Origin: an uncultured Roseovarius sp.
GTDB taxonomy: Bacteria > Pseudomonadota > Alphaproteobacteria > Rhodobacterales > Rhodobacteraceae
Reading direction: 5' to 3'
Length of the DNA stretch: 64,000 nt
Assembly (NCBI GenBank): GCA_947503145.1
Contig: CANNCP010000006.1
Location: forward strand, 62,001 to 126,000
The translations under genes and the position numbers were made by a program. This document shows, in pieces, positions 22,136 to 31,843 of this stretch (positions are counted from its first letter, which is position 1; each line of letters begins with the position of its first letter). The notes beneath the pieces were generated by a model. It was not told the DNA's origin. It worked only from the letters and a program-made list of their open reading frames with translations, and searched no databases.

Positions 22136-23488
22136 TTGGATATTTCCACGATTATGCCGCAGTTTGGCGGCGCTTTCATGACGCTTGTGGCCTTCGTCGT
22201 CGCCCTGTCGGTGATCGTCGCAATCCATGAATACGGCCATTACATCGTTGGCCGCTGGTCGGGGATCAAGGCCGAGGTGTTCAGCCTCGGGTTTGGCCCT
22301 GTGCTCTGGTCGCGGATGGACCGGCACGGCACGCGCTGGCAGTTGGCGGCGCTGCCCTTTGGCGGCTACGTCAAGTTCCTGGGCGACGCGAACGCGGCCA
22401 GTGGCAAAGACGAAGAGGCCATGGAAATGGCCGAGGTCGATCCTGTCCGCCTACGCCAGACCATGCATGGCGCGCCGCTATGGGCGCGTACTGCGACAGT
22501 GGCGGCAGGGCCGGTCTTCAACTTTGTCCTGTCGATCCTCGTCTTTGCCGCGATCATGATGACGCAAGGCAAGGCCACCGATCCGATCAGCGTCGGTGCA
22601 CTGAAGCCGATGCCGGTCGAGGGCGTGACGCTGCGCCCGGGCGATCAGTTGCTTGCGGTGGGCGGCGTGCCGCTGCCGACCGCTGATGCGCCCGACAGTT
22701 ACGAAGCATTCAGCACGGGCCTGCCTGATACGGCGCAGGTCGAATATCGCATCCTGCGCGGCGGGGTGGAGCAGACCGCAATCGGTCCGCATCCGCTGCC
22801 GCCCATCGTGGATCGTCTGGCGCCGCAATCTGCGGCCTATTCCATCGACATGAAGTCGGGCGACGTGATCACCGCTATCGACGGCGCGCCGATCGTCACG
22901 TTCGACCAGTTGAAGCAAGCGGTCGAAAGCTCGAACGGGCGGGTATTGCGGCTGGACGTGTGGCGCGATGGCGAAACGCTGGAATTCGCGCTCAAGCCGC
23001 GCGCGACCGACGAACAGCAGGACGAGGGCGGTTTCGCGACACATTGGCGGATCGGCATTGCCGGTGGCTGGGCCTTCGAGCCGGGAACCGAGCGGCTGGG
23101 CCCGATCGAGGCAGTCACGGGGGGCGTCACGCAGACCGGGATAATCATCCAGAGTTCGCTGTCGGGCCTTTACCACATGGTCACCGGGGCAATCAGCAGC
23201 TGCAACATGTCCGGTCCCATCGGGATCGCACAGGTGTCGGGCGCGATGGCCAGCCAGGGCGCCGAGAGCTTCATCTGGTTCATTGCCGTGCTGTCGACGG
23301 CGGTGGGGCTGCTCAACCTCTTTCCCATCCCGGTGCTGGATGGCGGGCACCTGGTGTTCTACGCCTTTGAGGCGGTGGTCGGCAGGCCACCGAGCGACCG
23401 CGCGCTGCGGATCCTGATGACCGCCGGATTGGTACTGGTTCTGGGGTTGATGGTCTTTGCCTTGACGCAGGATTTGTTCTGTCCCTGA
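22136..23488 (+). CDS. rseP: RseP-type site-2 protease
   Basis: 450 residues from a TTG at 22136 that follows AGGACAGGG; an ATG at 22154 is the alternative. This intramembrane zinc metalloprotease cleaves anti-sigma factors and leftover signal peptides. The active site HEYGH is at residues 31-35 inside the first membrane helix. PDZ-like regions follow (VEGVTLRPGDQLLAVGG and MKSGDVITAIDGAPIV). The second metal motif is NLFPIPVLDGGHLVFYAFE. Position between dxr and bamA is conserved in proteobacteria. Confidence 0.96.
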   Translation: MDISTIMPQFGGAFMTLVAFVVALSVIVAIHEYGHYIVGRWSGIKAEVFSLGFGPVLWSRMDRHGTRWQLAALPFGGYVKFLGDANAASGKDEEAMEMAEVDPVRLRQTMHGAPLWARTATVAAGPVFNFVLSILVFAAIMMTQGKATDPISVGALKPMPVEGVTLRPGDQLLAVGGVPLPTADAPDSYEAFSTGLPDTAQVEYRILRGGVEQTAIGPHPLPPIVDRLAPQSAAYSIDMKSGDVITAIDGAPIVTFDQLKQAVESSNGRVLRLDVWRDGETLEFALKPRATDEQQDEGGFATHWRIGIAGGWAFEPGTERLGPIEAVTGGVTQTGIIIQSSLSGLYHMVTGAISSCNMSGPIGIAQVSGAMASQGAESFIWFIAVLSTAVGLLNLFPIPVLDGGHLVFYAFEAVVGRPPSDRALRILMTAGLVLVLGLMVFALTQDLFCP

Positions 23489-23619
23489 CCGGGGGGACTG
23501 GACCGGGCGGGGCTGAAAAGGTCAGCGCCGCCACAATCTGACCACAATTACATGCCGGTTCGCGCCATAATGCGTCGCCATGATCCCCGCTGAACGTGCG
23601 AATCGCAAGGGGATATAAG

Positions 23620-23745
23620 ATGCAGACGCTTATTGGCGGATACCGGGGGCTCAGCGTGCTTGTTGATCTCAATCGGGACCGCATGCTTTATCTCGGGGCC
23701 ATCGTCGCCGCGCTTTTTGCGGCGTCCTTTATCGCCTCGCTGTGA
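23620..23745 (+). CDS. 41-residue single-pass membrane peptide
   Basis: An ATG at 23620, preceded by AAGGGG, opens a 41-codon frame ending in TGA at 23745. The N-terminal half is polar with three arginines (GGYRGLSVLVDLNRDRM). The C-terminal half is a continuous hydrophobic stretch (LYLGAIVAALFAASFIASL) long enough for one membrane pass. It sits between rseP and bamA and is co-oriented with both, so it may be part of the envelope operon. No family is recognised. The gene is inferred from ribosome-binding site, position and composition only. Confidence 0.5.
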   Translation: MQTLIGGYRGLSVLVDLNRDRMLYLGAIVAALFAASFIASL

Positions 23746-23856
23746 ACAACTGCGCCCTTGTGACAACAGCGACGAAAAGCGTGTCATTGGCGTTTTGACA
23801 AGGCCCAAGAGACCCGTTACTGACAGTCCTAATGGGATGTCTGACAGGGTTTAGCA

Positions 23857-26184
23857 ATGAATTACACGCATGAACTGCGCCTTGGGCGTTTGGCGACTTC
23901 CACCCTGAGGCGGATGGTTTCCGCACTGCTTCTGATATCCCTGTTTTCATTCTGTTTTACGCTAGTGCCCTCCGGCGCGAGCGCACAAAGCTATCGCTTC
24001 AGTTCGGTCGCGATCGAGGGCAACCAGCGGATCGAAGCGGGCACCATCCTGACTTATGCGGGAATCGCCCGCGGCGAGACAGTCAGTGCCGGCGAGTTGA
24101 ACGATGCCTATCAGCGCATCCTCGCAAGCGGGCTCTTTGAAGAGGTGTCGATCAATCCGCGCGGCAACACGCTGGAAATTCGGGTCAAGGAGTACCCGAC
24201 AATTTCCAAGATCAATTTCGAGGGCAACAAGCGGATCAAGGACGATGCCCTCACAGGATTCATCGAGAGCGCGCCGCGGCAGGTGTTCAACCCCGCCAAG
24301 GCCGAGCGCGACGCCGCCACCATCATCGACGCCTATGCCGAAACCGGGCGTTCTGCCGCGCGTGTGACCCCGCGCGTGATTCGCCGCAGCGATAACCGCG
24401 TCGACCTGGTGTTCGAGGTTTTCGAGGGCCGCAAGATCGAAGTGCAGCGCATCAGCATCGTCGGCAACCGCGCCTATTCTGACCGTCGCCTGCGCCGTGT
24501 CCTGCAATCCAAGCAGACCGGTATTTTCCGCATGCTGGTGAACCGCGACACTTTTGTCGAAGACCGGATCGAGTTCGACAAACAGGTGCTGGCCGATTTC
24601 TATGCGGCGCGCGGCTATGTCGATTTCCGCGTGACCGGCGTGAACGCCGAACTGGCACGCGAGCGTGACACCTATTTCGTGACCTTCAACATCCAGGAAG
24701 GTCAGCAATTCCGGTTCGGCCAGATCACCGCGGTCAGCGAGATGACCGGCGTTGACGCCGACGAATACCGGGCAGCACTGAAGATTCGACCCGGCGTGAT
24801 CTATTCGCCCACGCAAGTGGAGAATTCCATCGCGCGAATGGAACGGCTGGGCATCCGGCAGGGCCATGATTTCCTGCGGGTAGAGCCGCGCATCACCCGC
24901 AATGATCGTGATCTGACGCTGGACGTTGAATTCGTGATCTTGCGCGGTCCGCGCGTCTTTGTCGAACGCATCGACATCGAGGGTAATACCACCACGCTGG
25001 ACCGCGTGATCCGCCGCCAGTTCGACACCGTCGAAGGCGACCCGTTCAACCCGCGCGCAATCCGCGAAGCAGCCGAGCGTATCCGCGCGCTCGACTTCTT
25101 TGCCAATGCCGATGTGGATGCCCGCGAAGGGTCGCGTCCCGATCAGGTCGTGGTGGATGTGGATGTCGAAGAGAAATCGACCGGCACTCTGTCCTTTGGC
25201 GCGTCTTACTCCACCAGCGGCGGAATTGGTGCGCAGATCGGGTTTTCAGAGCGGAACTTTTTGGGGCGTGGTCAGCGTCTCTCGGCTTCGATCGCAGCGT
25301 CGGCTGATAACATCAACTACAACATTGATTTTGTCGAACCGGCGTTCCTCGGGCGGAATGTGGCCTTTGGCCTCAGCTTCAGCCTGCTGGAAACCGATGG
25401 CGATTACTCCTTATATGACACGGTCACCGGGGCGTTCCGGCCCAGCCTGACGTTTCCCGTCAGCGAAAACGGTCGACTGCAGCTGTCCTACACTGGCCAC
25501 TACAAGGACATGGACAACTACGCAGGCGCAAGCGCGGTCCTCGCTGCCGAGTCAACTGTGGGCGGGCTCTATTCCAGCGGCCTCGGCTATAACTACACCT
25601 ACGACACGCGCCGGACCGGTCTGAACCCCAATGCGGGCGTGCTGCTGTCGTTTGGTCAGGATTTCTACGGACTGGGTGGTGATACCGAATATATCAAGAG
25701 TTCGGCACGTATCATCGCCCAGACCAAGGTGCTGAACGAAGAAGTGACGCTGCGCGCGACCCTCGAAGGTGGTGCAGTGAATTTCTACGGTAGCGAGAAC
25801 AGCCGTGCCGTCGACCGGTTCTCGGGGCAGATCATGCGTGGGTTTGAACCAAATGGCATTGGTCCGGTTCAAGATGGCGAGCAGCTGGGGGGCAACTTCT
25901 TTGCGTCGCTCAAGCTTGACGCCGAGTTCCCGTTGGGTCTGCCCGAGGAATACGGCATCACCGGTGGTGCGTTCTATGATGTCGGCTCGGTCTGGGATGT
26001 GAGCAACGTGTCGGGTGGGGCAGCGATTGCGTCGAACGGCTTCAAGGCACGTCACGTGCTCGGCGTTGCGGTAATCTGGCAATCGCCTTTCGGGCCACTG
26101 CGCTTCAACTTCAGCCATGCGCTGCAAAAAGAAGCGACCGACCAGGAACAACAGTTCGATCTGACGATTCAATCGGAATTCTGA
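23857..26184 (+). CDS. bamA: Outer-membrane assembly factor BamA
   Basis: 775 residues. It inserts beta-barrel proteins into the outer membrane. A long signal peptide ends near GASA-QSYRF (about residue 43). Successive POTRA repeats follow (FSSVAIEGNQRIEAG, TISKINFEGNKRIKDD, VQRISIVGNRAYSDR, FVERIDIEGNTTTLDR). The 16-strand barrel includes IGFSERNFLGRG and ends VIWQSPFGPLRFNFSHAL, then FDLTIQSEF with the C-terminal Phe. ompH follows after 2 bases. Confidence 0.97.
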   Translation: MNYTHELRLGRLATSTLRRMVSALLLISLFSFCFTLVPSGASAQSYRFSSVAIEGNQRIEAGTILTYAGIARGETVSAGELNDAYQRILASGLFEEVSINPRGNTLEIRVKEYPTISKINFEGNKRIKDDALTGFIESAPRQVFNPAKAERDAATIIDAYAETGRSAARVTPRVIRRSDNRVDLVFEVFEGRKIEVQRISIVGNRAYSDRRLRRVLQSKQTGIFRMLVNRDTFVEDRIEFDKQVLADFYAARGYVDFRVTGVNAELARERDTYFVTFNIQEGQQFRFGQITAVSEMTGVDADEYRAALKIRPGVIYSPTQVENSIARMERLGIRQGHDFLRVEPRITRNDRDLTLDVEFVILRGPRVFVERIDIEGNTTTLDRVIRRQFDTVEGDPFNPRAIREAAERIRALDFFANADVDAREGSRPDQVVVDVDVEEKSTGTLSFGASYSTSGGIGAQIGFSERNFLGRGQRLSASIAASADNINYNIDFVEPAFLGRNVAFGLSFSLLETDGDYSLYDTVTGAFRPSLTFPVSENGRLQLSYTGHYKDMDNYAGASAVLAAESTVGGLYSSGLGYNYTYDTRRTGLNPNAGVLLSFGQDFYGLGGDTEYIKSSARIIAQTKVLNEEVTLRATLEGGAVNFYGSENSRAVDRFSGQIMRGFEPNGIGPVQDGEQLGGNFFASLKLDAEFPLGLPEEYGITGGAFYDVGSVWDVSNVSGGAAIASNGFKARHVLGVAVIWQSPFGPLRFNFSHALQKEATDQEQQFDLTIQSEF

Positions 26185-26186
26185 TC

Positions 26187-26768
26187 ATGCGGGGCCGTCC
26201 GATCTGGCGCCGACTTGCGCTGGTCGCCGCCCTGATCTGCGGTGCGGCGGGGCCGGTGGCAGCACAGGACCTGGGCGCAGTGCAGAGCCAGATCCTCGTT
26301 CTGGATATAGAGGCTCTGTTCAATCTCTCGCAGGCCGGGCAGCGGATGACGCGCGACTATCAGGCAGAGCGCGAGGAGTTGATTGCCAATAACCGCCGGA
26401 TCGAGGCAGAGCTGCGCGCAGAAGAGCTGGCCCTGACCAAGAAGCGTCCCACCGTCACCCCCGCCGAATTCCGCGATCTGGCCGATGCGTTCGATACCAA
26501 GGTACGCGCCATCCGGCAAGAAAATGAGCGCGAGGCGCTCGACCTGGAACGGCAGCGCGAGGTTGCGCCGCTCCAGTTGATGCGGCTGGCCGAACCGGTT
26601 CTGGTGCAGCTCATGCGCGACACTGGCGGTATCGTCATCCTGGATCACCGGCAGGTGCTGTTGCGCGCCGACGTCATCGACATCACCGACCTGGCGATTG
26701 CCCGCGTCGACGAGATGATCGGCGACGGCACCTCTCCTGAGGGTGAGGCGCCCGCGCCGCAGGAGTGA
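26187..26768 (+). CDS. OmpH/Skp family periplasmic chaperone
   Basis: 193 residues. A signal peptide (RRLALVAALICGAAGPVAAQ) leads a mature protein rich in charged coiled-coil helices (QRMTRDYQAEREELIANNRR, FDTKVRAIRQENEREALDLE), typical of Skp. Skp trimers hold unfolded outer-membrane proteins for BamA, encoded directly upstream. The C-terminal 20 residues are acidic and proline-rich. In many proteobacteria lpxD follows skp; here fabZ follows instead. Confidence 0.88.
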   Translation: MRGRPIWRRLALVAALICGAAGPVAAQDLGAVQSQILVLDIEALFNLSQAGQRMTRDYQAEREELIANNRRIEAELRAEELALTKKRPTVTPAEFRDLADAFDTKVRAIRQENEREALDLERQREVAPLQLMRLAEPVLVQLMRDTGGIVILDHRQVLLRADVIDITDLAIARVDEMIGDGTSPEGEAPAPQE

Positions 26769-26855
26769 TTGAGCTTGTGCAGAAATTGTCGCCGCTTGCC
26801 CACGACCGACCGAGTTGCTAGGACATAACGCAAGAGCCCGCGCGAAAGGACCCCC

Positions 26856-27320
26856 ATGACCGAGCCGCTCAAAAGCGCTGATATCCAGCTGATCCAGAGG
26901 ATCATACCGCATCGTTATCCGTTCCTGCTGATTGACAAGGTCCGCGATATAGACGGGTATTCATCGGCCGTGGGCATCAAGAATGTCACCATGAACGAGC
27001 CGCACTTTCAGGGCCATTTTCCGGGCAAGCCGATCATGCCGGGCGTGACCATCATCGAGGCGATGGCGCAGACAGCGGCCGTCATGGTCGGCACCGCGCT
27101 GGACATGGCCGACCGCAACATGCTGGTTTATTTCATGGCGATCGAGGCGTGCAAATTCCGCCGCATGGTGGTGCCCGGCGACACGCTGGAAATGACGCTG
27201 ACCACGCTGCGCGGCAAACCCGGCGCAAAGGTCTGGAAATTCGGCGGCGTCGCGCAGGTCGAAGGAGAGATGGCCTGCGAGGCGCAGTTCACCGCGATGA
27301 TGGACCTCTCCGGGGCATGA
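26856..27320 (+). CDS. fabZ: 3-hydroxyacyl-ACP dehydratase FabZ
   Basis: 154 residues. It dehydrates 3-hydroxyacyl-ACP in fatty-acid elongation and competes with LpxA for 3-hydroxyacyl-ACP. The hot-dog fold motif [24 protein letters not shown] gives catalytic His54 and Glu68, the same numbering as E. coli FabZ. The stop overlaps the lpxA start by 4 bases. Confidence 0.97.
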   Translation: MTEPLKSADIQLIQRIIPHRYPFLLIDKVRDIDGYSSAVGIKNVTMNEPHFQGHFPGKPIMPGVTIIEAMAQTAAVMVGTALDMADRNMLVYFMAIEACKFRRMVVPGDTLEMTLTTLRGKPGAKVWKFGGVAQVEGEMACEAQFTAMMDLSGA

Positions 27321-28129
27321 CGGCAGTGAGCAACAATGCTGATACCCGGATTCATCCCAGCGCGATCGTCGAACCCGGCGCGCAGATTGGCGCGGGCTGT
27401 GTCATCGGGCCGTTCTGCCTGATCGGCCCCGAGGTCGTTCTGGGCGACAATTGCGTGGTGAAATCCCATGTCGTGATCACCGGCGCAACGGTCATCGGCC
27501 ATGACTGCAGCATCTTCGCTTTTGCGTGCGTCGGAGAGATCCCGCAGGATCTGAAATTCAAGGGCGAGAAGACCCGGCTGGAGATCGGCCCGCGCACTCG
27601 TATTCGCGAACATGTGACGGTCAACACCGGCACTGCGGGCGGTGGTGGTCTGACGCGGATCGGGGCCGATTGCCTGCTGATGGCGGGCTGCCACGTGGCG
27701 CATGACGCGATCCTTGGCGACCGGGTGATCATCGTCAACAACGCCGCCATTGCCGGGCATTGCATCATTGAGGATGACGTGGTGATCGGCGGACTGTCGG
27801 GGGTACACCAGTTCGTGCGCATCGGGCAGGGCGCGATCATCGGTGCCGTCACGATGGTGACGAACGATGTCATTCCCTACGGTCTGGTACAGGCCTCGCG
27901 CGGCGAGTTGGACGGGCTTAACCTTGTGGGGCTCAAGCGCCGCGGTGTGGCCCGCAGCGATATCACCGCACTCAGGGCAGCGTTCCAGATGCTGGCGCAG
28001 GGCGACGGTGCGTTTCAGGACCGCGCGCGTCGTCTGGGCGAAGAAACCGACAGCCAGTATGTGCGTAACATCGTGGATTTCGTGACCGGCGCCAGCGATC
28101 GGTCGTTCCTGACGCCCGGACAGGGCTGA
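27317..28129 (+). CDS. lpxA: UDP-N-acetylglucosamine acyltransferase LpxA
   Basis: 270 residues from the ATG at 27317, which overlaps the fabZ stop; the frame upstream is a fabZ shadow. LpxA adds a 3-hydroxyacyl chain to UDP-GlcNAc, the first lipid A step. Hexapeptide repeats of the left-handed beta helix run through the first 190 residues ([35 protein letters not shown]), with the catalytic-region [13 protein letters not shown] and [16 protein letters not shown]. The helical C-terminus starts near LVGLKRRGV. Confidence 0.97.
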   Translation: MTAVSNNADTRIHPSAIVEPGAQIGAGCVIGPFCLIGPEVVLGDNCVVKSHVVITGATVIGHDCSIFAFACVGEIPQDLKFKGEKTRLEIGPRTRIREHVTVNTGTAGGGGLTRIGADCLLMAGCHVAHDAILGDRVIIVNNAAIAGHCIIEDDVVIGGLSGVHQFVRIGQGAIIGAVTMVTNDVIPYGLVQASRGELDGLNLVGLKRRGVARSDITALRAAFQMLAQGDGAFQDRARRLGEETDSQYVRNIVDFVTGASDRSFLTPGQG

Positions 28130-28138
28130 GGTGCGCGG

Positions 28139-28945
28139 ATGACGGGACGTCTGGCTATTCTGGCCTGTGGCGGCACACTGCCGGTACGACTGGCCGAGGT
28201 CTATCCGGCCGCGATGCAGATCACGCTGGACGGTATCCCGAACCTGCTGAGCGGGTCGGCGCAAAGCTTTCAATTGGAGAAGTTCGGCGCGATTTTTGAC
28301 GCCATGCGACAGGCGGGGGTCACGCGCATGGTCTTTGCCGGCGATCTGACACGCCCGCCGCTGAACCCCGCAGATTTCGATGCGACGATGATGCGGATCG
28401 CGCCCGGTCTGATGCAGGCCGTGGGCCGTGGTGACGATGCTTTGTTGCGGTTCGTGATTGGGGTTTTTGAGGCCGAGGGGTTTGATGTCGTCGGCGCGCA
28501 TGAGCTTCTGCCGGACCTCACCGCCCCAGCGGGACTGCACTTGGGGCCGCAGCCCACGCAGGGCGAAGAGACCGATATCGCACGCGGCTTTGAGATTCTC
28601 GAAGGGATAGCGCCGCTTGATCTGGGACAGGGCTGTGCCGTGGCAGGCGGGCTGTGTCTGGGGTTCGAGACCATCCAGGGCACCGATGCGAACCTGCGCT
28701 ATATCGGCACCACGCCCGAGGCGCTCAAGCGCGGGCAGCGCGGTGTCTATGTCAAGGCGCCCAAGCGCGGGCAGGATCTGCGCATCGACATGCCCGCCAT
28801 CGGTATTCGGACCATCGAGGGTGTGGCAAATGCTGGTCTGGCGGGGCTGGTGGTCGCGCAAGGTCTGGTGGCGGTGCTGGAGCCGGAAGCGGTAAAGGCC
28901 GCTGTCGAGCAAAGCGGTATTTTCCTCATCTCCCGGCCAGTCTGA
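28139..28945 (+). CDS. lpxI: UDP-2,3-diacylglucosamine diphosphatase LpxI
   Basis: 268 residues. LpxI performs the fourth lipid A step in alphaproteobacteria in place of LpxH, producing lipid X. The family N-terminus LAILACGGTLPVRLAEVY and the C-terminal domain (GTDANLRYIG, GVYVKAPKRGQDLRIDMPAIG, TIEGVANAGLAGLVVAQG) are recognisable. It lies between lpxA and lpxB, its standard location, and overlaps lpxB by one base. Confidence 0.95.
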   Translation: MTGRLAILACGGTLPVRLAEVYPAAMQITLDGIPNLLSGSAQSFQLEKFGAIFDAMRQAGVTRMVFAGDLTRPPLNPADFDATMMRIAPGLMQAVGRGDDALLRFVIGVFEAEGFDVVGAHELLPDLTAPAGLHLGPQPTQGEETDIARGFEILEGIAPLDLGQGCAVAGGLCLGFETIQGTDANLRYIGTTPEALKRGQRGVYVKAPKRGQDLRIDMPAIGIRTIEGVANAGLAGLVVAQGLVAVLEPEAVKAAVEQSGIFLISRPV

Positions 28946-30093
28946 TGAAAGTGTTCCTGGTCGCAGGCGAGGCATCGGGTGACCGGCTGGGTGCGGCGCT
29001 GATGGCCGGGTTGAAGACCCTCACGGATGTCGAATTTGCTGGCGTCGGCGGCCCGCTGATGCAGGCCGAGGGGTTGGACAGCCTCTTTGCGATGGACGAA
29101 CTGAGCGTGATGGGGCTGGTCGAGGTGCTGCCCAGGTATCGCCAGCTCAAACGCCGGATCTCACAAACGGCGGCGGCGGTACTGGAGGCGCGGCCCGATG
29201 TGCTGATCACCATCGACAGCCCGGATTTCTGCCTGCGCGTCGCGCGTATCGTCAAAGCTCAAAGCGATATTCGTACCGTGCATTACGTCGCCCCCTCGGT
29301 CTGGGCATGGCGTCCGAAGCGGGCCGAAAAAATGGCCCGGGTGATCGACCATGTTCTGGCCCTGCTGCCGTTCGAACCGCCCTTTATGGAAGCGGCAGGC
29401 ATGGCTTGCGACTTTGTCGGCCATCCGGTGGTGACCGAACCTGTGGCGGGCAAGGCCGAGCAAGCGACATTTCGCGCCGCACACGGGCTGGGCGATGCGC
29501 CGCTGATGCTGGTGCTGCCCGGCTCTCGGCGGGGCGAGGTGTCGCGGCTCGGTCCGGTCTTTGGCCGCGCGCTCGGTCCGGTTCTGGCAGCGCATCCCGC
29601 GCTTCGACTGGTGGTTCCGACCACCGGCAATGTGACGGAACTGGTGCGGCAGATCACTGTGAATTGGCCGCAGATGCCGCTGATTCTCGGGCCCGCAGGG
29701 CACAGTGCGGCAGAGTACAAACACCAAAAGGCCGCCGCTTTTGCCGCCGCCACCGGCGCGCTGGCGGCCTCCGGCACGGTCTCGCTGGAGTTGGCGGCGA
29801 CCCAGACGCCGATGGTCATGGCCTATGATGCAAACTGGCTGACGCGCACCATCATAAAGCGGATGCTGCTGATCGACACCGCGACGCTGGTGAACCTGGT
29901 CAGCGACACGCGCGACGTGCCGGAATGCAACGGCGCGGATTGCACGCCCGAAAAAATCGCGGCAGCCCTGCTAGGGGTGATGTCCGATCCGCAGGCACAA
30001 CTGGCCGCGATGCGTCTGACAATGCAACGCCTTGGGCAGGGCGGAGAGGCGCCGGGCCTGCGCGCCGCACGCGCGGTTCTGGCGCGCCTCTGA
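28945..30093 (+). CDS. lpxB: Lipid-A-disaccharide synthase
   Basis: 382 residues from the ATG at 28945. It joins lipid X and UDP-diacylglucosamine to form the lipid A disaccharide on the inner membrane. The N-terminus KVFLVAGEASGDRLGAALM, then GVGGPLMQAEGL, SPDFCLRVAR, YVAPSVWAWRPKRA and LLPGSRRGEVSRL are diagnostic for GT19. It ends the co-oriented envelope run. mnmA converges 71 bases downstream without an obvious terminator. Confidence 0.96.
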   Translation: MKVFLVAGEASGDRLGAALMAGLKTLTDVEFAGVGGPLMQAEGLDSLFAMDELSVMGLVEVLPRYRQLKRRISQTAAAVLEARPDVLITIDSPDFCLRVARIVKAQSDIRTVHYVAPSVWAWRPKRAEKMARVIDHVLALLPFEPPFMEAAGMACDFVGHPVVTEPVAGKAEQATFRAAHGLGDAPLMLVLPGSRRGEVSRLGPVFGRALGPVLAAHPALRLVVPTTGNVTELVRQITVNWPQMPLILGPAGHSAAEYKHQKAAAFAAATGALAASGTVSLELAATQTPMVMAYDANWLTRTIIKRMLLIDTATLVNLVSDTRDVPECNGADCTPEKIAAALLGVMSDPQAQLAAMRLTMQRLGQGGEAPGLRAARAVLARL

Positions 30094-30163
30094 GTGTAGG
30101 TGAGTATGAGTAACGCCCCGGATCAGGTCTGGGACGGGTTTGCCCTGTCTTGCCCTCTGGCGC

Positions 30164-31309
30164 TCATGCCCCGCGCCAGATCCAGCCGCCGCCCAGAATG
30201 CGGCTGCTGGACGTGTCGTAGAATACGCAGGCCTGTCCGGGCGATACACCTTCTTCGGCGGTCAGCAGCTCGACTTCGGCGGTGCCGTCCGGCAGCGGGC
30301 GGATTACAGCGTCGCGAGGCGGACGGGTAGAACGGATCTTGACCGCGACATGCCATTCGGCGCGGCTGCTCAGCGGCTCATCACCCAGCCAGTTGATCTC
30401 GCGCACCGGCACGGTGCGGCTGGCAAGCATGTCCTTGGGCCCGACGATGACCGCCCGCGCATCCACGTCGAGTTTGACGACGTAGAGCGGCTCTTCCAGC
30501 CCGCCGATCCCGAGACCGCGGCGCTGGCCGACCGTGTAATGGATGACGCCCTCATGCGTACCCAGCACCCGGCCATCGGCATGGCGTATCTCGCCTGGTT
30601 CCGCAGCACCCGGGCGCAGCTTTTCGATTACGCTGGCGTAGTTACCGTTGGGAACAAAGCAGATGTCCTGGCTGTCGGGCTTGTCTGCGACGCTGAGGCC
30701 GTATTTCGCCGCGAGCGTGCGGGTTGCGTCCTTGGACGGCAGGTGGCCCAGCGGAAAGCGCAGAAAATCCAGCTGTTCGGGGGTGGTGGAAAACAGAAAA
30801 TAGGACTGGTCGCGCGCGGCGTCGGCGGCGCTGTGCAGTTCCGGCCCCTTGGGGCCCATCTTGCGCTGGATATAGTGCCCGGTCGCCATGCAATCAGCAT
30901 CGAGGTCCTTTGCCATCTCCAGCAGGTCCTTGAACTTGACCCGCTCATTGCAACGGATGCAGGGCACGGGTGTTGCACCCGCCAGATAGCTGTCGGCGAA
31001 TTCGTCGATCACCGCGTCTTTGAAAATGTTCTCGTAGTCCAGAACGTAGTGGGGAAACCCCATGTCCTCGGCCACGCGGCGCGCGTCGTGAATGTCGATG
31101 CCGGCGCAGCACGCGCCTTTTTTTGCCAGCGCCGCACCGTGGTCGTAGAGCTGGAGCGTCACCCCCACCACGTCATAGCCCTCTTCCGCCAGCTGCGCGG
31201 CCACGACCGAGCTATCGACGCCGCCGGACATGGCGACGACGACACGGGTCTTGCTCTCGGGTTTGGCAAAACCGAGGGAATTGGTCGGATGAGAGTGATC
31301 GAGGGCCAT
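30164..31309 (-). CDS. mnmA: tRNA-specific 2-thiouridylase MnmA
   Basis: 381 residues from the ATG at 31309, preceded by GGAGACC; a longer in-frame start at 31414 is unlikely. MnmA thiolates U34 of Lys, Glu and Gln tRNAs. The PP-loop [19 protein letters not shown] is near residue 22. The catalytic cysteines lie in [16 protein letters not shown] and [23 protein letters not shown] and GHYIQRKMG are also typical. It is divergent from sciP. Confidence 0.97.
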   Translation of the reverse strand: MALDHSHPTNSLGFAKPESKTRVVVAMSGGVDSSVVAAQLAEEGYDVVGVTLQLYDHGAALAKKGACCAGIDIHDARRVAEDMGFPHYVLDYENIFKDAVIDEFADSYLAGATPVPCIRCNERVKFKDLLEMAKDLDADCMATGHYIQRKMGPKGPELHSAADAARDQSYFLFSTTPEQLDFLRFPLGHLPSKDATRTLAAKYGLSVADKPDSQDICFVPNGNYASVIEKLRPGAAEPGEIRHADGRVLGTHEGVIHYTVGQRRGLGIGGLEEPLYVVKLDVDARAVIVGPKDMLASRTVPVREINWLGDEPLSSRAEWHVAVKIRSTRPPRDAVIRPLPDGTAEVELLTAEEGVSPGQACVFYDTSSSRILGGGWIWRGA

Positions 31310-31470
31310 CTGCGGTCTCCGGCGTTGGGCGCTTGAACCTGCACATAAGCGTTCGGAGAGGGAAACGCAAAATGCTTTAGGCAAATCCGCTGCATTCTCC
31401 GTCGAGTATTTCAACCGCTGTTAAGGACGAAAGGGCCAATTTGGGGACAGGCTTCACGAGGGTGAGAGTG

Positions 31471-31749
31471 ATGTATCTGAAAAAAGTTGGCAGACCACGC
31501 GCTGTGACACTGCCGGATGGAACGGTCATGACGCTGGGTGATCTGCCGGCGCCGGACACGCAGCGCTGGGTCGCCTCACGCAAGCTCGCGGTGGTGCGTG
31601 GTGTGGTCTACGGCCTTATTTCGCAAGAGGACGCGTGCAAGCGTTACGCGCTGAGCGAGGACGAGTTCCGCGAATGGGTCCGCGCCGTCAGCCTGCATGG
31701 CGAGGCGGCGCTGAAGGCGACGGCGCTCAAGGAATACAGACAACTATAG
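31471..31749 (+). CDS. sciP: SciP-like CtrA inhibitor (DUF1153)
   Basis: 92 residues from the ATG at 31471 (GGTGAGAG upstream), the size of Caulobacter SciP. SciP binds DNA-bound CtrA and blocks activation of CtrA targets. The protein is a compact helix-turn-helix: MYLKKVGRPRAVTLPDG, RWVASRKLAVVRGVVYGLIS, EDACKRYALSEDEFREWVRA. The adjacent ctrA gene 95 bases downstream strongly supports the call. An alternative TTG start at 31441 would add ten residues. Confidence 0.9.
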   Translation: MYLKKVGRPRAVTLPDGTVMTLGDLPAPDTQRWVASRKLAVVRGVVYGLISQEDACKRYALSEDEFREWVRAVSLHGEAALKATALKEYRQL

Positions 31750-31787
31750 GTAGCATTCGTGAATTGTCTGGCTATAGTAACTTGTAG

Positions 31788-31793
31788 TTAACC
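31788..31793 (+). promoter_or_regulatory. CtrA half-site (TTAACC) upstream of ctrA
   Basis: TTAACC lies 51-56 bases upstream of the ctrA ATG. It could allow autoregulation. No full TTAA-N7-TTAA site and no GANTC methylation site is present in the sciP-ctrA gap. Confidence 0.35.
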
Positions 31794-31843
31794 AATATTC
31801 GCCAAGTTTGTTTTCGATATAGTCATACTTGCGGAGAGAATAC

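Noticed and set aside
31355-31385. Similarity between 31364-31382 and 49102-49120 (GAAACGCAAAA, then GCTTT)
   Set aside because: The match is about 20 bases and imperfect; not enough to call a repeat.
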